Assembly: GCF_018998565.1 (NCBI RefSeq)
Contig: NZ_JAHNZO010000029.1
Location: 41,889-105,888 of the forward strand
Direction: 5' to 3'
Origin: Paenibacillus oleatilyticus
GTDB taxonomy: Bacteria > Bacillota > Bacilli > Paenibacillales > NBRC-103111
Length of the DNA stretch: 64,000 nucleotides
The notes below the pieces were generated by a model. The model saw only the letters and a list, made by a program, of their open reading frames with translations. It searched no databases and had not been told where the DNA came from. Every line of letters starts with the position of its first letter. The first letter of the stretch is position 1. This document shows, piece by piece, positions 48,629-56,458 of this stretch. A program made the translations under genes and the position numbers.

Positions 48629-49438
48629 TTAGCCGGAATGATGCTTCCTGACGTATTGCTCCGGCGACGGCCCCACGATCGACCTGAAATCGCGGATGAA
48701 ATGGGACTGATCGTAGTAACCGAGCGCCAAGGAGAGCTGTGACCAGTCAGGAACAGAGCCATGGTGCATCTGCTCGGCCGCTTCATGAAGCCGGTAGCGC
48801 CGAATGACCCATTTGGGGCTTACGCCGACATAGCGGTCGAACAAGCGCTGCAGCGTCCGCTTGTGCACTCCGGTCTGGCGCACGGCGTCATCCACTTTGA
48901 CGATGGTCCGGTCGTTTCGGATGCGGCTGACGATGTCGTTCACAAAGCTGACGTTGTCGTCCTGTGCCGGGAGTCGCTCGCCGAGAAACGTTTCCACCCG
49001 GCTTAGCGCCGGCTCAATCTCTTCTTGGGCAAAAATTTCTTTCTCGAGCGGTCCGCTGTCCATACCGAACACTTCGCGAAAGCTGACGGAGCTGTCCGTC
49101 AACCGGGATACTGGCTCGTTCAGGAAGGGGTAGAAGCCTCCGGGCTTGAATTTCAGGCCAAGCACCCAGCCTCGGTCCTGCAGCAAATGCGAGGAGGTCG
49201 CGCTGGCAACACCGTAGATGCGCGTAAGCTCAGGTTCGAAAACCAGGTTGACGTTCGGATGGGTCAATACCGTCTGACGATACGGCACTTCTCCGCGCAA
49301 GTCCCACTTGACGATCCAATAGCGCTGCACAAAAAAACCAATGTCCGCTGAAGGCTGGAAGCGGGACAGCATAAACTTTGTTTCGCCGGCTTTCGGATGC
49401 AATATTCCTCTGGGGGTCTCGTCGGCCGTCCTATGCAT
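48629..49438 (-). CDS. AraC-family transcriptional regulator
   Basis: A 269-residue regulator. An N-terminal sensing domain (about 1-150; FFVQRYWIVKWDLRGEVPYRQ, VLTHPNVNLVFEPE, LGLKFKPGGFYPFL) resembles the DUF6597/AraC sensory fold, and the two helix-turn-helix motifs are KVDDAVRQTGVHKRTLQRLFDRYVG and LSLALGYYDQSHFIRDFRSIVGPSPEQY. ATG 49438 follows GGGAGAG; the ORF extension to 49558 lacks a site. It diverges from the SRPBCC gene, its likely target. Confidence 0.88.
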   Translation of the reverse strand: MHRTADETPRGILHPKAGETKFMLSRFQPSADIGFFVQRYWIVKWDLRGEVPYRQTVLTHPNVNLVFEPELTRIYGVASATSSHLLQDRGWVLGLKFKPGGFYPFLNEPVSRLTDSSVSFREVFGMDSGPLEKEIFAQEEIEPALSRVETFLGERLPAQDDNVSFVNDIVSRIRNDRTIVKVDDAVRQTGVHKRTLQRLFDRYVGVSPKWVIRRYRLHEAAEQMHHGSVPDWSQLSLALGYYDQSHFIRDFRSIVGPSPEQYVRKHHSG

Positions 49439-49585
49439 CAAATCTCTCCCTTGCTCCGGTATAGTGGGAAAATCGTTCTGTCGCGTTTTTCCTATACGCT
49501 TGTCCGCAGCCGAATGTATAGTAAGAGTAGCAGTCGGGACATCCGATTGCAATTCCAAAATTCATTGTTGCGCGGAGGGATAAGA

Positions 49586-50035
49586 ATGGATCTTGTTTAC
49601 CATTACTATATCGGGGCGTCGCCTGAGGACGTTTGGCAGGTATTGATTTCGGACGAAGGCGTGAAAAAGACAATGTTCGGCTGTACGATCCGCTCCACCT
49701 TCGAGGTCGGCGCCGATTACGCGTATGTGGGACCCGGAAACGACGGCGACGAAACCGTCCACGTTTACGGCAAGGTGCTCGCCATTGAGCCAAACCGTCT
49801 GCTCAGCGTGACCGAGCATGCCGGACCGTCTTACCGGGAAAACCACGCCGAGCTGGAGACCCGGATCACGTTCACGCTGGAGCCTATGGGCAGCTGCACC
49901 AAGCTGACGCTCGTCAACGACCAGTGGCCGGCCGACCATCCGTCGTACGAAAACACGCGGCAAAGCTGGCCTATGATTTTGAGCAACATCAAAACCTACG
50001 CCGAAACGGGCAAAACGCTTGATTTCGGTTATTGA
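49586..50035 (+). CDS. SRPBCC/AHSA1-family protein
   Basis: A 149-residue START-like helix-grip protein, a hydrophobic-ligand binder. VYHYYIGASPEDVWQVLISDEGVKKTMF opens it and ETRITFTLEPMGSCTKLTLVNDQW is the typical late strand pair, ending WPMILSNIKTYAETG. Such proteins often sit beside AraC or ArsR regulators and detoxify or sense small hydrophobic compounds. ATG follows GGAGGGA. The divergent AraC gene is the only visible regulator. Confidence 0.85.
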   Translation: MDLVYHYYIGASPEDVWQVLISDEGVKKTMFGCTIRSTFEVGADYAYVGPGNDGDETVHVYGKVLAIEPNRLLSVTEHAGPSYRENHAELETRITFTLEPMGSCTKLTLVNDQWPADHPSYENTRQSWPMILSNIKTYAETGKTLDFGY

Positions 50036-50403
50036 TATCGTGTCAAACGGGACGGAGACTTGCTTCGTTCCGTTTTGCTTTCTGCGATTTTTGCGGCGGC
50101 ATAGACAACGATCAGAGAGAGCGTAATCCAGACGGACCGTTCGAAGGCGATGCGAAAGAGAGCTTGCGTCCACAGGCCGTCGCCGATGATAAAATAAGCT
50201 ACCCGATTGGAGATACGTAAGCCTCCGTCATGCATGCCGGGAAGCAAATTGTAAAAGTAGTTTTGCCCCAGACCGAAGTTAGCGACAAGCGATAACAGCA
50301 CCGACAAGAGCAGAGCCGTGGAATAGACGGCCTTCGCGCCCAGCCGCTTGAGCACGCCTGCGACCAGCAGCACGGCAAGCAGCGTCAGAGCCGCATAAAG
50401 CAT
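50029..50403 (-). CDS. Small membrane protein of unknown function
   Basis: A 124-residue protein with about four hydrophobic helices (ALTLLAVLLVAGVLKRLGAK near 4-24, STALLLSVLLSLVANFGLG, and VWITLSLIVVYAAAKIAESK near 90-110) and a basic C-terminus. Not recognised. The ATG follows AAAGGAGG. Its 3' end overlaps the convergent terminator hairpin AAACGGGACG/CGTTCCGTTT at 50045-50075 that also ends the SRPBCC gene. Confidence 0.65.
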   Translation of the reverse strand: MLYAALTLLAVLLVAGVLKRLGAKAVYSTALLLSVLLSLVANFGLGQNYFYNLLPGMHDGGLRISNRVAYFIIGDGLWTQALFRIAFERSVWITLSLIVVYAAAKIAESKTERSKSPSRLTRYQ

Positions 50404-50563
50404 ACAGCGATCCTCCTTTTGCCAAAAGATATCGTCTCTTTCAGCATAGTAAGAACGAAGCGGTGTGACAATGACGCGCCGCTGACAATTGGGTTACAAA
50501 AGCAGGTGCCGGGCGAGGCTCGAAAATCTGCTCCCCGACACGAAGCTCCCGAATTTAGCGATT

Positions 50564-51751
50564 TTAGCCCTTCATGCTGTCAGCCGACAGGCCGGGAATC
50601 GGCTGCGGCTTCTTTTTGGCTTTCCCCAAACCGGTCATCCATTGCCCGAGGAGCGGAAGCCTGGACAGCGCAAATGTGGCCAGCACCGACATCGCCGAGC
50701 AAAGAATAAAGGCTAGGATCATGCGAAGCGTGACGTTCACCTGCGGAAGCAGTGCGTCAGAGAGCAAGGTAGCCCAGGTCAGCAGCAGCGCATGGATCAA
50801 ATAAGCGCCATAGGAATATTGGCTGACCATCCAGAGCACACGGCGCGTAAGCCCCTTCGCGGATTCGGCGGCCCTCATGCCGAACTTATATGCCACAAGA
50901 ATCGAAGCGATCAAGAAAACCGCCGTCATTGGGCGCAGCAAAAGCAAGTCCTCGTAGTGATTCTGAGATGCAGGGATATTTTCGAAGCCGGCAACGACAC
51001 GATAGGTCAAGTAAGCGGACAAGCTAAAAAAGACGGCATACACCAGCGGCCCGTTGCGTCTCAGCCATTCCCTCCATTGCGTTAGCGCCAAACCGGAAAC
51101 CGCTCCAAGAACGAAGTAGTAGAAGAAATAGAGCGAGTTGCGATCTGCATATTCGGTCAGCATCGGGGTCAGCACCGGCACATTCCATTGCTCCGCCGCT
51201 TGGTAAATCGGCCATATTAGAGTCATGCCATACACATACACGGCAGCCAAAAGCACCATGGCGGCGATCGCGCGCCCAGATGTCAAGATTCGGCTTCGCA
51301 CATTCCGGATCGCCCAGCGCCAAAGCGGAAACGTCACATAAAACGGAATGATCATCACGATATACCATAAGTGATACGAGGCTTTGCCGGTGAATGCCAG
51401 CCCCGCGAACTGCTGTATGCCTGGGAAGAGGCCGTTGCTCTGCAGCAATGCAGGAGCAGCATAGATGAGGGACCAGAACAAATACGGGATGCCGATGTCC
51501 TTCAGCCGTTTTTGCAGAAACGAACCGTACCGAAGCGGCCCGTCATAATTGTAAAACAGCACGAGACCTGTAATAAAGATGAACACCGGAACGGCAAACT
51601 TGGAAATAAGAAGAAAAAGTGTAAACATCACGCCATCCGAAAGCGTTGTATCCGGCTCGGACAAATAGTGGCCGATCGAGTGCTGCAGCACAACGGCCAG
51701 AAAGGCGAGCGCCCGTAAAACATGTATTTCTTCGATGTTGTTTTTTTTCAT
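50564..51751 (-). CDS. Membrane acyltransferase (acyltransferase 3 family)
   Basis: A 395-residue polytopic membrane enzyme of the acyltransferase-3 family (OafA/IcaC/WecH type) that O-acylates cell-surface polysaccharides or lipids. The catalytic region EEIHVLRALAFLAVVLQHSIGHYL contains the family's R-A-x-A and H near residue 24; about ten hydrophobic helices follow, including GLVLFYNYDGP and LLRPMTAVFLIASILVAYKF. ATG follows AAAGGAT. It stands alone; the acceptor polymer is unknown. Confidence 0.85.
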   Translation of the reverse strand: MKKNNIEEIHVLRALAFLAVVLQHSIGHYLSEPDTTLSDGVMFTLFLLISKFAVPVFIFITGLVLFYNYDGPLRYGSFLQKRLKDIGIPYLFWSLIYAAPALLQSNGLFPGIQQFAGLAFTGKASYHLWYIVMIIPFYVTFPLWRWAIRNVRSRILTSGRAIAAMVLLAAVYVYGMTLIWPIYQAAEQWNVPVLTPMLTEYADRNSLYFFYYFVLGAVSGLALTQWREWLRRNGPLVYAVFFSLSAYLTYRVVAGFENIPASQNHYEDLLLLRPMTAVFLIASILVAYKFGMRAAESAKGLTRRVLWMVSQYSYGAYLIHALLLTWATLLSDALLPQVNVTLRMILAFILCSAMSVLATFALSRLPLLGQWMTGLGKAKKKPQPIPGLSADSMKG

Positions 51752-51893
51752 TTCTATCCTTTCTGACCCCCTGATGACAATAAACCCTACGGCTATGATT
51801 CAAACAACTCTATCATTATAGTGCAAAAGCATAGCTTTATGAAAGAAAAGAGGGTTTAGGATTTCTGGAATTTCAGGAAAACAATAAAGTGAT

Positions 51894-52772
51894 TTACCGG
51901 CGTCCTCTATGAAGCGTCGGGCTGATCCACACGGCGGATTCTCCGGTTTTGGAAGAGCGTCCTGGCTTTGGAGCCTTCGTTTGCTTTGAAACGAACAGGC
52001 CGGAAGGGGCTGTTTTGCGGGTCTGCGATTTGCCGCTCCGGCTGGCGGCCGTGGTTTTGGTGTCGGCTCGTTGTGCGGACCTCGACCGGTATGACGATCT
52101 CATATACTGAGCTGAAGTGTTCGGTGCAGAACCGGTCGCCGGGTCGACGGATTCAGGTACGTCCGATAGCGGCGAGAACAACAGCGTCCGGGCCCCTTGA
52201 TCATAAGCAAGCAGGCACGGCTGCCCGTTGCCCAGACGAAGCTTGGCCGCAGCGCCCGCCGACAGCACGAATTGTTCGCTAAGCTCGTTTGGGGGCACCG
52301 AGAGGCGGAGCTTGACGGAAGCATTCCCGTGTCTGGCCCGCACGGTCCCGCTCCTTCGTGCGCCGGCCATTCCAAGCTTGTTCAATAACGAATACCCGAT
52401 TCTTACTCTCGGTTCCGCTCGGCCCTTTTCGGTAAGCACGACTACCCGCTCTTTGTTAACGGTAATTTTGGTCAGAGTCACGGTATGCTCGAGCTCGTTA
52501 TATTCCAGCAGACAGCGGGCTCCTCCCCGCAGGTCGACGGCTTGGGCCGTGGCTGGTCCCATTTCGATGTAATGAAACAGGCATTCGTCGTCGAGTCCCC
52601 GCACGATGCGGATTTGTTTGTCCGGACTGCCTTCTTTTTTCAAAACGACCATCGTTCCGTCCCGAAGTGTATGCAGCTCGTGTTCGTAGCCGTTTATACA
52701 ATTCGCGACTACCGTCATCGTATCCTCGCCGTGCTCCGGGTTCACTACGACATCGAATAGTCCTCTAGCCAC
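51894..52772 (-). CDS. Hypothetical two-module protein with a basic tail
   Basis: A 292-residue protein I do not recognise. Two similar beta-rich modules (about 20-100 with RGGARCLLEYNELEHTVTLTKI, and about 140-210 with RLGNGQPCLLAYDQGARTLLF) share the pattern G-x-C-L-L-x-Y-x-x-x-x-x-T-L, suggesting an internal duplication with barrel or AbrB-like folds. The C-terminal 80 residues are rich in Arg, Lys, Ser and Thr (SYRSRSAQRADTKTTAASR, KAPKPGRSSKTG), as in nucleic-acid- or spore-associated proteins. The GTG start follows GAGAGGA. Function unknown. Confidence 0.65.
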   Translation of the reverse strand: MARGLFDVVVNPEHGEDTMTVVANCINGYEHELHTLRDGTMVVLKKEGSPDKQIRIVRGLDDECLFHYIEMGPATAQAVDLRGGARCLLEYNELEHTVTLTKITVNKERVVVLTEKGRAEPRVRIGYSLLNKLGMAGARRSGTVRARHGNASVKLRLSVPPNELSEQFVLSAGAAAKLRLGNGQPCLLAYDQGARTLLFSPLSDVPESVDPATGSAPNTSAQYMRSSYRSRSAQRADTKTTAASRSGKSQTRKTAPSGLFVSKQTKAPKPGRSSKTGESAVWISPTLHRGRR

Positions 52773-52973
52773 TTCGATCCTCTCCCGTATTCCGATGTAA
52801 GTTCCTGACGTCCTGCTTGCATTTATATATGGTATGTCGCCCGTCGTCCCATGGTACGTACAGGTGTCCCCGAGGCAGCTATAACGAAAAAAAGGCTACG
52901 GTCCCGGAAACACGGTATAATGGAGCTGGAACAGAGAGCAGCCTGACTGCTGGACGAGAGGAGAAAGAGGCTT

Positions 52974-53633
52974 ATGGGGATGACCCGGTATACGCATTTG
53001 TTGTTCGACCTGGACGGGACATTAACCGATCCGAAGGACGGTATTACCCGGTCGATTCAATATGCTTTGGGGCGTATGGGAATCGAGGAGCCGGATTTGA
53101 ACAAGCTGACGCCGTTTATCGGTCCGCCGCTGCAGGTGTCGCTGCGCGAGCGGTATGTTTTCACCCCGGAGCAGGCGTGGGAAGCCATTGGCTGGTACCG
53201 GGAATATTTCACGGAACGGGGCATGTTTCAAAACGAAGTGTACCCGGGCATCCCGCAATTGTTGGCGGAGCTCGGGGCAGAGGGCCGCAAGCTGATCGTC
53301 GCGACATCGAAGCCGATCGTATATGCTAAGCGAATTTTGGAGCATTTCGGGCTGGACCGGCATTTCGCCCATTTGGCGGGGAGCGAGCTTGACGGGACGC
53401 GTTCGGACAAAGCCGACGTGATCGCCTATGCGCTGGAGCTGGCGGGCTTCCCTCCCGTTTCCGCCTGCTTGATGATCGGCGACCGGAAACACGATATCGA
53501 GGGGGCGAGGGCTCACGGAATGGATTCGGCGGCCGTCGCTTACGGCTACGGCACCGCCGAAGAACTCAGGCTGGCGCAGCCCGCATATAGCGCCGCAACG
53601 GTACATTCGCTAGCGGAGCTGCTGCGCGGATGA
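52974..53633 (+). CDS. HAD-superfamily phosphatase (PGP/PpaX-like)
   Basis: A 219-residue HAD-IA hydrolase. Motif I LLFDLDGTLTDPKDG has the nucleophile Asp near residue 11, motif II is VATSKP, motif III Lys in SDKADVI, and motif IV IGDRKHDIEGARAHG. It resembles phosphoglycolate phosphatase or PpaX pyrophosphatase. ATG 52974 or 52980 are both possible after AGAGG. Its stop overlaps the next gene's start by four bases. Confidence 0.85.
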   Translation: MGMTRYTHLLFDLDGTLTDPKDGITRSIQYALGRMGIEEPDLNKLTPFIGPPLQVSLRERYVFTPEQAWEAIGWYREYFTERGMFQNEVYPGIPQLLAELGAEGRKLIVATSKPIVYAKRILEHFGLDRHFAHLAGSELDGTRSDKADVIAYALELAGFPPVSACLMIGDRKHDIEGARAHGMDSAAVAYGYGTAEELRLAQPAYSAATVHSLAELLRG

Positions 53634-54385
53634 GCCGCGGGGGCTATGTCGGCGTCGACGGCTGTCCGGGCGGCTGGCTTGCGGTGAGGCTGTCGGAGGA
53701 TGGACAGAGCTGGGCGGCAGACGTATATGAAGACCCCCATCTCCTGTGGGAGGCCCATCGGGAGGCCAAGCTGATGCTGATCGACATGCCGATCGGCTTG
53801 ACCGACGGCCGGGAGCCGCGGGCTTGCGACGCGCTCGCGCGGGAGCTGTTGAAGCCGGGGCGGGCTTCCTCGATCTTCGCCGCGCCGGTACGCGAGGTAC
53901 TGGGAGCAGCTGGCTACGCCGAGGCGAATGCCCTGCAACGGGAGATTAGCGGCCGCGGCTTGTCGCGCCAGTCTTGGGGCCTCGTGCCGAAAATTCGCCG
54001 GCTCGACGAGCTGCTCCAGCAGAACATGGAGGCGCGCGGGCGCTTCCGCGAGTCGCATCCGGAGCTGTGCTTTGCGCAGCTCTTCGGCGGGCCGATGCGC
54101 CACGGTAAGAAAACGCCGGAAGGCTTCGCCGAGCGGCTCGCGCATTTACGGCGGGTCTGCGCGCACGCCGATGCCATCGTCGCCGAGCGGCTCGCGCGGT
54201 ATCCGCGCAAGGTGCTGGCCCGCGACGACGTGCTCGACGCGCTGGTGCTCGCGGTCACCGGCTGGCTCAGCGGCGGCGCATTGCGCCAGGTGCCCGCCGA
54301 AGGCGATGCGGACCGAACGGGGCTGCGGCGTACGATTTCATTTTACAAGCCGGAGGGACGCACGCTTGCTGCCGGGAGGCAGTAG
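53630..54385 (+). CDS. DUF429-family protein
   Basis: A 251-residue protein of the DUF429 family, whose fold belongs to the RNase H-like superfamily. GYVGVDGCPGGWLAVRL opens with an RNase H-like first strand, IDMPIGLTD, GRASSIFAAPVREVL and RESHPELCFAQLFGG carry conserved acidic and polar residues, and ARDDVLDALVLAVTGWL gives the terminal Asp pair. Enzymatic activity is not established. The ATG overlaps the HAD stop (ATGA), so it is made with the phosphatase. High GC. Confidence 0.85.
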   Translation: MSRGGYVGVDGCPGGWLAVRLSEDGQSWAADVYEDPHLLWEAHREAKLMLIDMPIGLTDGREPRACDALARELLKPGRASSIFAAPVREVLGAAGYAEANALQREISGRGLSRQSWGLVPKIRRLDELLQQNMEARGRFRESHPELCFAQLFGGPMRHGKKTPEGFAERLAHLRRVCAHADAIVAERLARYPRKVLARDDVLDALVLAVTGWLSGGALRQVPAEGDADRTGLRRTISFYKPEGRTLAAGRQ

Positions 54386-54532
54386 ATCTGGCGGCACCGG
54401 GGTTTACAGCGGTTCGGATTGGCTTAATCATTATGCGTCAATTGCAAAGGCCGGGATTCCTTGAAACAAAGGGATTCCGGCCTTGTACTTTTTACCGGGT
54501 CCGAAAATAGGCGGCTTCTTGAAAAAACACAA

Positions 54533-54562
54533 TTGACAATGATAATCATTATCACTTAATAT
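54533..54562 (+). promoter_or_regulatory. Flavodoxin promoter with a Fur box in the spacer
   Basis: TTGACA (54533-54538) and TAATAT (54557-54562; or TTAATA at 54556, spacer 17) bracket TGATAATCATTATCA (54540-54554), an exact 7-1-7 Fur box. Iron-loaded Fur there would cover the promoter, so the gene should be induced by iron shortage. Confidence 0.9.
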
Positions 54563-54609
54563 GGTTGAGGAAGTACATGGAACATTACGGAAAACGGAGG
54601 GGCTTGGAT

Positions 54610-55050
54610 ATGAAACTGATTATTGTGTTTGCCAGCATGACGGGCAATACGGAGGAGATGGCCGACGAGGTCGCAGAGGGGGTCCGCGAAGCGGGGATCG
54701 AGCCGGTCGTCAAAAACGTGATGGATACAAGCGGTCATGAGCTGGGAGAGTATGACGGTATTATTCTTGGAGCCTATACTTGGGGCGACGGCGAGCTGCC
54801 CGACGAATTTCTGGACTTCTACGAGGAGATGGACGGTCTGGAGCTGAGCGGAAAAAAGGCGGCGGTCTTCGGTTCGGCCGATTCCTCGTACGCGCAGTTC
54901 GGCAAGGCGGTCGACCTCCTCAAGGAGAAGCTGGAGGAGCTTGGAGCGGACGTTGTCGCAGAAGGGTTGAAGGTGGAGTTAAACCCGTCGGATTCGGATA
55001 AAGCCGCCTGCCGGGCACTCGGCAAACAGGTGGCAGACGCTTTGGCCTGA
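54610..55050 (+). CDS. Flavodoxin (short-chain, YkuN/YkuP type)
   Basis: A 146-residue FMN electron carrier that can replace ferredoxin under iron limitation. The phosphate-binding loop VFASMTGNTEEMADEVAEG lies at about residues 6-24, the flavin-binding loop GAYTWGDGELPDEFLDFY near 54-71, and FGSADSSYAQFGKAVDLL near 87-104. ATG 54610 is chosen after GGAGG; in-frame codons upstream overlap the promoter. Fur control upstream fits its role; B. subtilis ykuN and ykuP are Fur-regulated in the same way. Confidence 0.92.
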   Translation: MKLIIVFASMTGNTEEMADEVAEGVREAGIEPVVKNVMDTSGHELGEYDGIILGAYTWGDGELPDEFLDFYEEMDGLELSGKKAAVFGSADSSYAQFGKAVDLLKEKLEELGADVVAEGLKVELNPSDSDKAACRALGKQVADALA

Positions 55051-55392
55051 TACGGCTGCTGTGCGCCGGTTCGCCTTATCGCAGCGCTTCAGCCGGCGCA
55101 TCCACTCATCCAGTTCGGCCGTCAGCTCGTCTTACCCCCGGCATCTTCCTCGGTCGAACGCTCCTCTTCCGCAACGGCCTCACGCTTTGAATCCCAAGCA
55201 CGCCGACCGGTGTGCGCAGCTTGCTTCCCTCGTTGATCCGCGTTTTCTCCCGGCATCGGCATTCGCCTCCCGATCATCTTACGGCATGCGGCTTGGAGCT
55301 CCGAAGAGAGCGTGATAAAATCAATTCAGACGAACTTTGTCGAAGATCGATTTCACGCTATCGAGATCGGGAAAGGAGAGAGGGAAAACGAT
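55051..55392. other. Intergenic stretch, no gene supported
   Basis: About 340 bases of ordinary GC content. Short open frames on both strands have no ribosome site or recognisable family. The only signal is the GGAGAGAGGG site (55373-55382) for the next gene. Confidence 0.4.
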
Positions 55393-56064
55393 ATGTTTAC
55401 GGCCTTTATATTCGATATGGACGGGGTCATCATTGACAGCGAGCCGCTTCACTTCAAGGTGGATATGGAAGTGATGGGAGGGCTTGGCGTCCCGATTACG
55501 AAGGAGGAGCTGGAAGGGTATGTCGGGATGACCAATCCCGAGATGTGGACCCGAATCCGGCTCAAGTACGGCTTGACGCCATCCGTCGAAGACATCATCG
55601 AATTGCAACTGAAGCGGAAGCTGGCGTACTTGGAGGCTTCGGACGACCGGCCGATCGAGGGGATCACGGAGCTGCTTCATTCGCTCCATGGCACCAAGCG
55701 GATCGGTCTGGCTTCCTCCTCGCCAAGGGTGTTCATCGAGGCGGTGCTGAATAAGTTCGATCTGCTTTCGTATTTCGATTTTGTGATAAGCGGCGAAGAG
55801 GTGGACCATGGCAAACCGGCGCCGGATATTTATTTGAAAGCCGCTGAAATGCTCGGAGCCTCGCCCGACCAATGCATCGTCCTGGAAGATGCCCGTCATG
55901 GCGTGGCTGCGGCCAAAGCTGCAGGCATGACGTGCATCGGGTTTCAAAATGCAAATTCCGGGGAGCAGGATTTGTCGAAAGCCGATTGGATCGTCGGCTC
56001 GATCCGCCAGATCCGGCTTGAAGAGCTCGAGAGGCTGATCCCATCCGCCGAAGCGGGAGCTTAA
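55393..56064 (+). CDS. HAD-IA phosphatase/beta-phosphoglucomutase-like protein
   Basis: A 223-residue HAD enzyme of the PgmB/CbbY type. Motif I FIFDMDGVIIDSEPLH has Asp near 8 and 10; motif II LASSSPRVFIEAVL; motif III Lys in DHGKPAPDIYLKAAEMLG; motif IV IVLEDARHGVAAAKAAGM. The IDSEPLH signature and cap-domain GYVGMTNPEMW are typical of sugar-phosphate mutases or phosphatases. ATG 55393 follows GGAGAGAGGG; the frame is open upstream from 55312 without a site. Confidence 0.88.
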   Translation: MFTAFIFDMDGVIIDSEPLHFKVDMEVMGGLGVPITKEELEGYVGMTNPEMWTRIRLKYGLTPSVEDIIELQLKRKLAYLEASDDRPIEGITELLHSLHGTKRIGLASSSPRVFIEAVLNKFDLLSYFDFVISGEEVDHGKPAPDIYLKAAEMLGASPDQCIVLEDARHGVAAAKAAGMTCIGFQNANSGEQDLSKADWIVGSIRQIRLEELERLIPSAEAGA

Positions 56065-56090
56065 GCTCCCGCGTAGTCGGTCCAATACTG

Positions 56091-56155
56091 AGAAGCGCAC
56101 CTTTGCGGGCAGAAGCGTAATTCGCAGCCCGGCCGGTGCGCTTCTGTTTTTCTCT
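56091..56155 (+). terminator. Terminator after the HAD gene
   Basis: AGAAGCGCACC pairs with GGTGCGCTTCT around a 29-base region, followed by GTTTTTCTC. Confidence 0.85.
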
Positions 56156-56458
56156 CCTTCCTCAGAAAGAACCCCATTAGTCCCCATTGTTCAGTCGATT
56201 ACCTTCTCGCTTGAATCTCGTATATGGCATAGACGCCTCCGACAGCGCATAAATTACCAAGTACAGGGGAGATGGCAACGCTTTCGGACAACCTGGCCGG
56301 CCGTTTGCCGCAAGCGGGCAAAGCGGGTGGTCCTGCGGTTCAGCCGCCAGGCGGTTAACCGTTTCCCCAATCGGCCGCCGCCGAGGCATCATGCGTGACC
56401 GGTGAAACCGTCGGCGTCGGTCCCCAGACCCAGGCAACCTTGCATGGAGGTGGTTTTA
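56156..56458. other. Intergenic stretch before lcfA
   Basis: About 300 bases with GC-rich local pairings (GCCGG, GGCGG runs) but no gene and no clear SigA promoter. The GGAGGTGG ribosome site is at 56444-56451. Confidence 0.35.

Noticed and set aside
55051..55392. Possible decayed coding sequence in the gap before the HAD gene
   Set aside because: Minus-strand fragments such as DELTAELDEWMRRLKR appear but are short, without start, ribosome site or known family.
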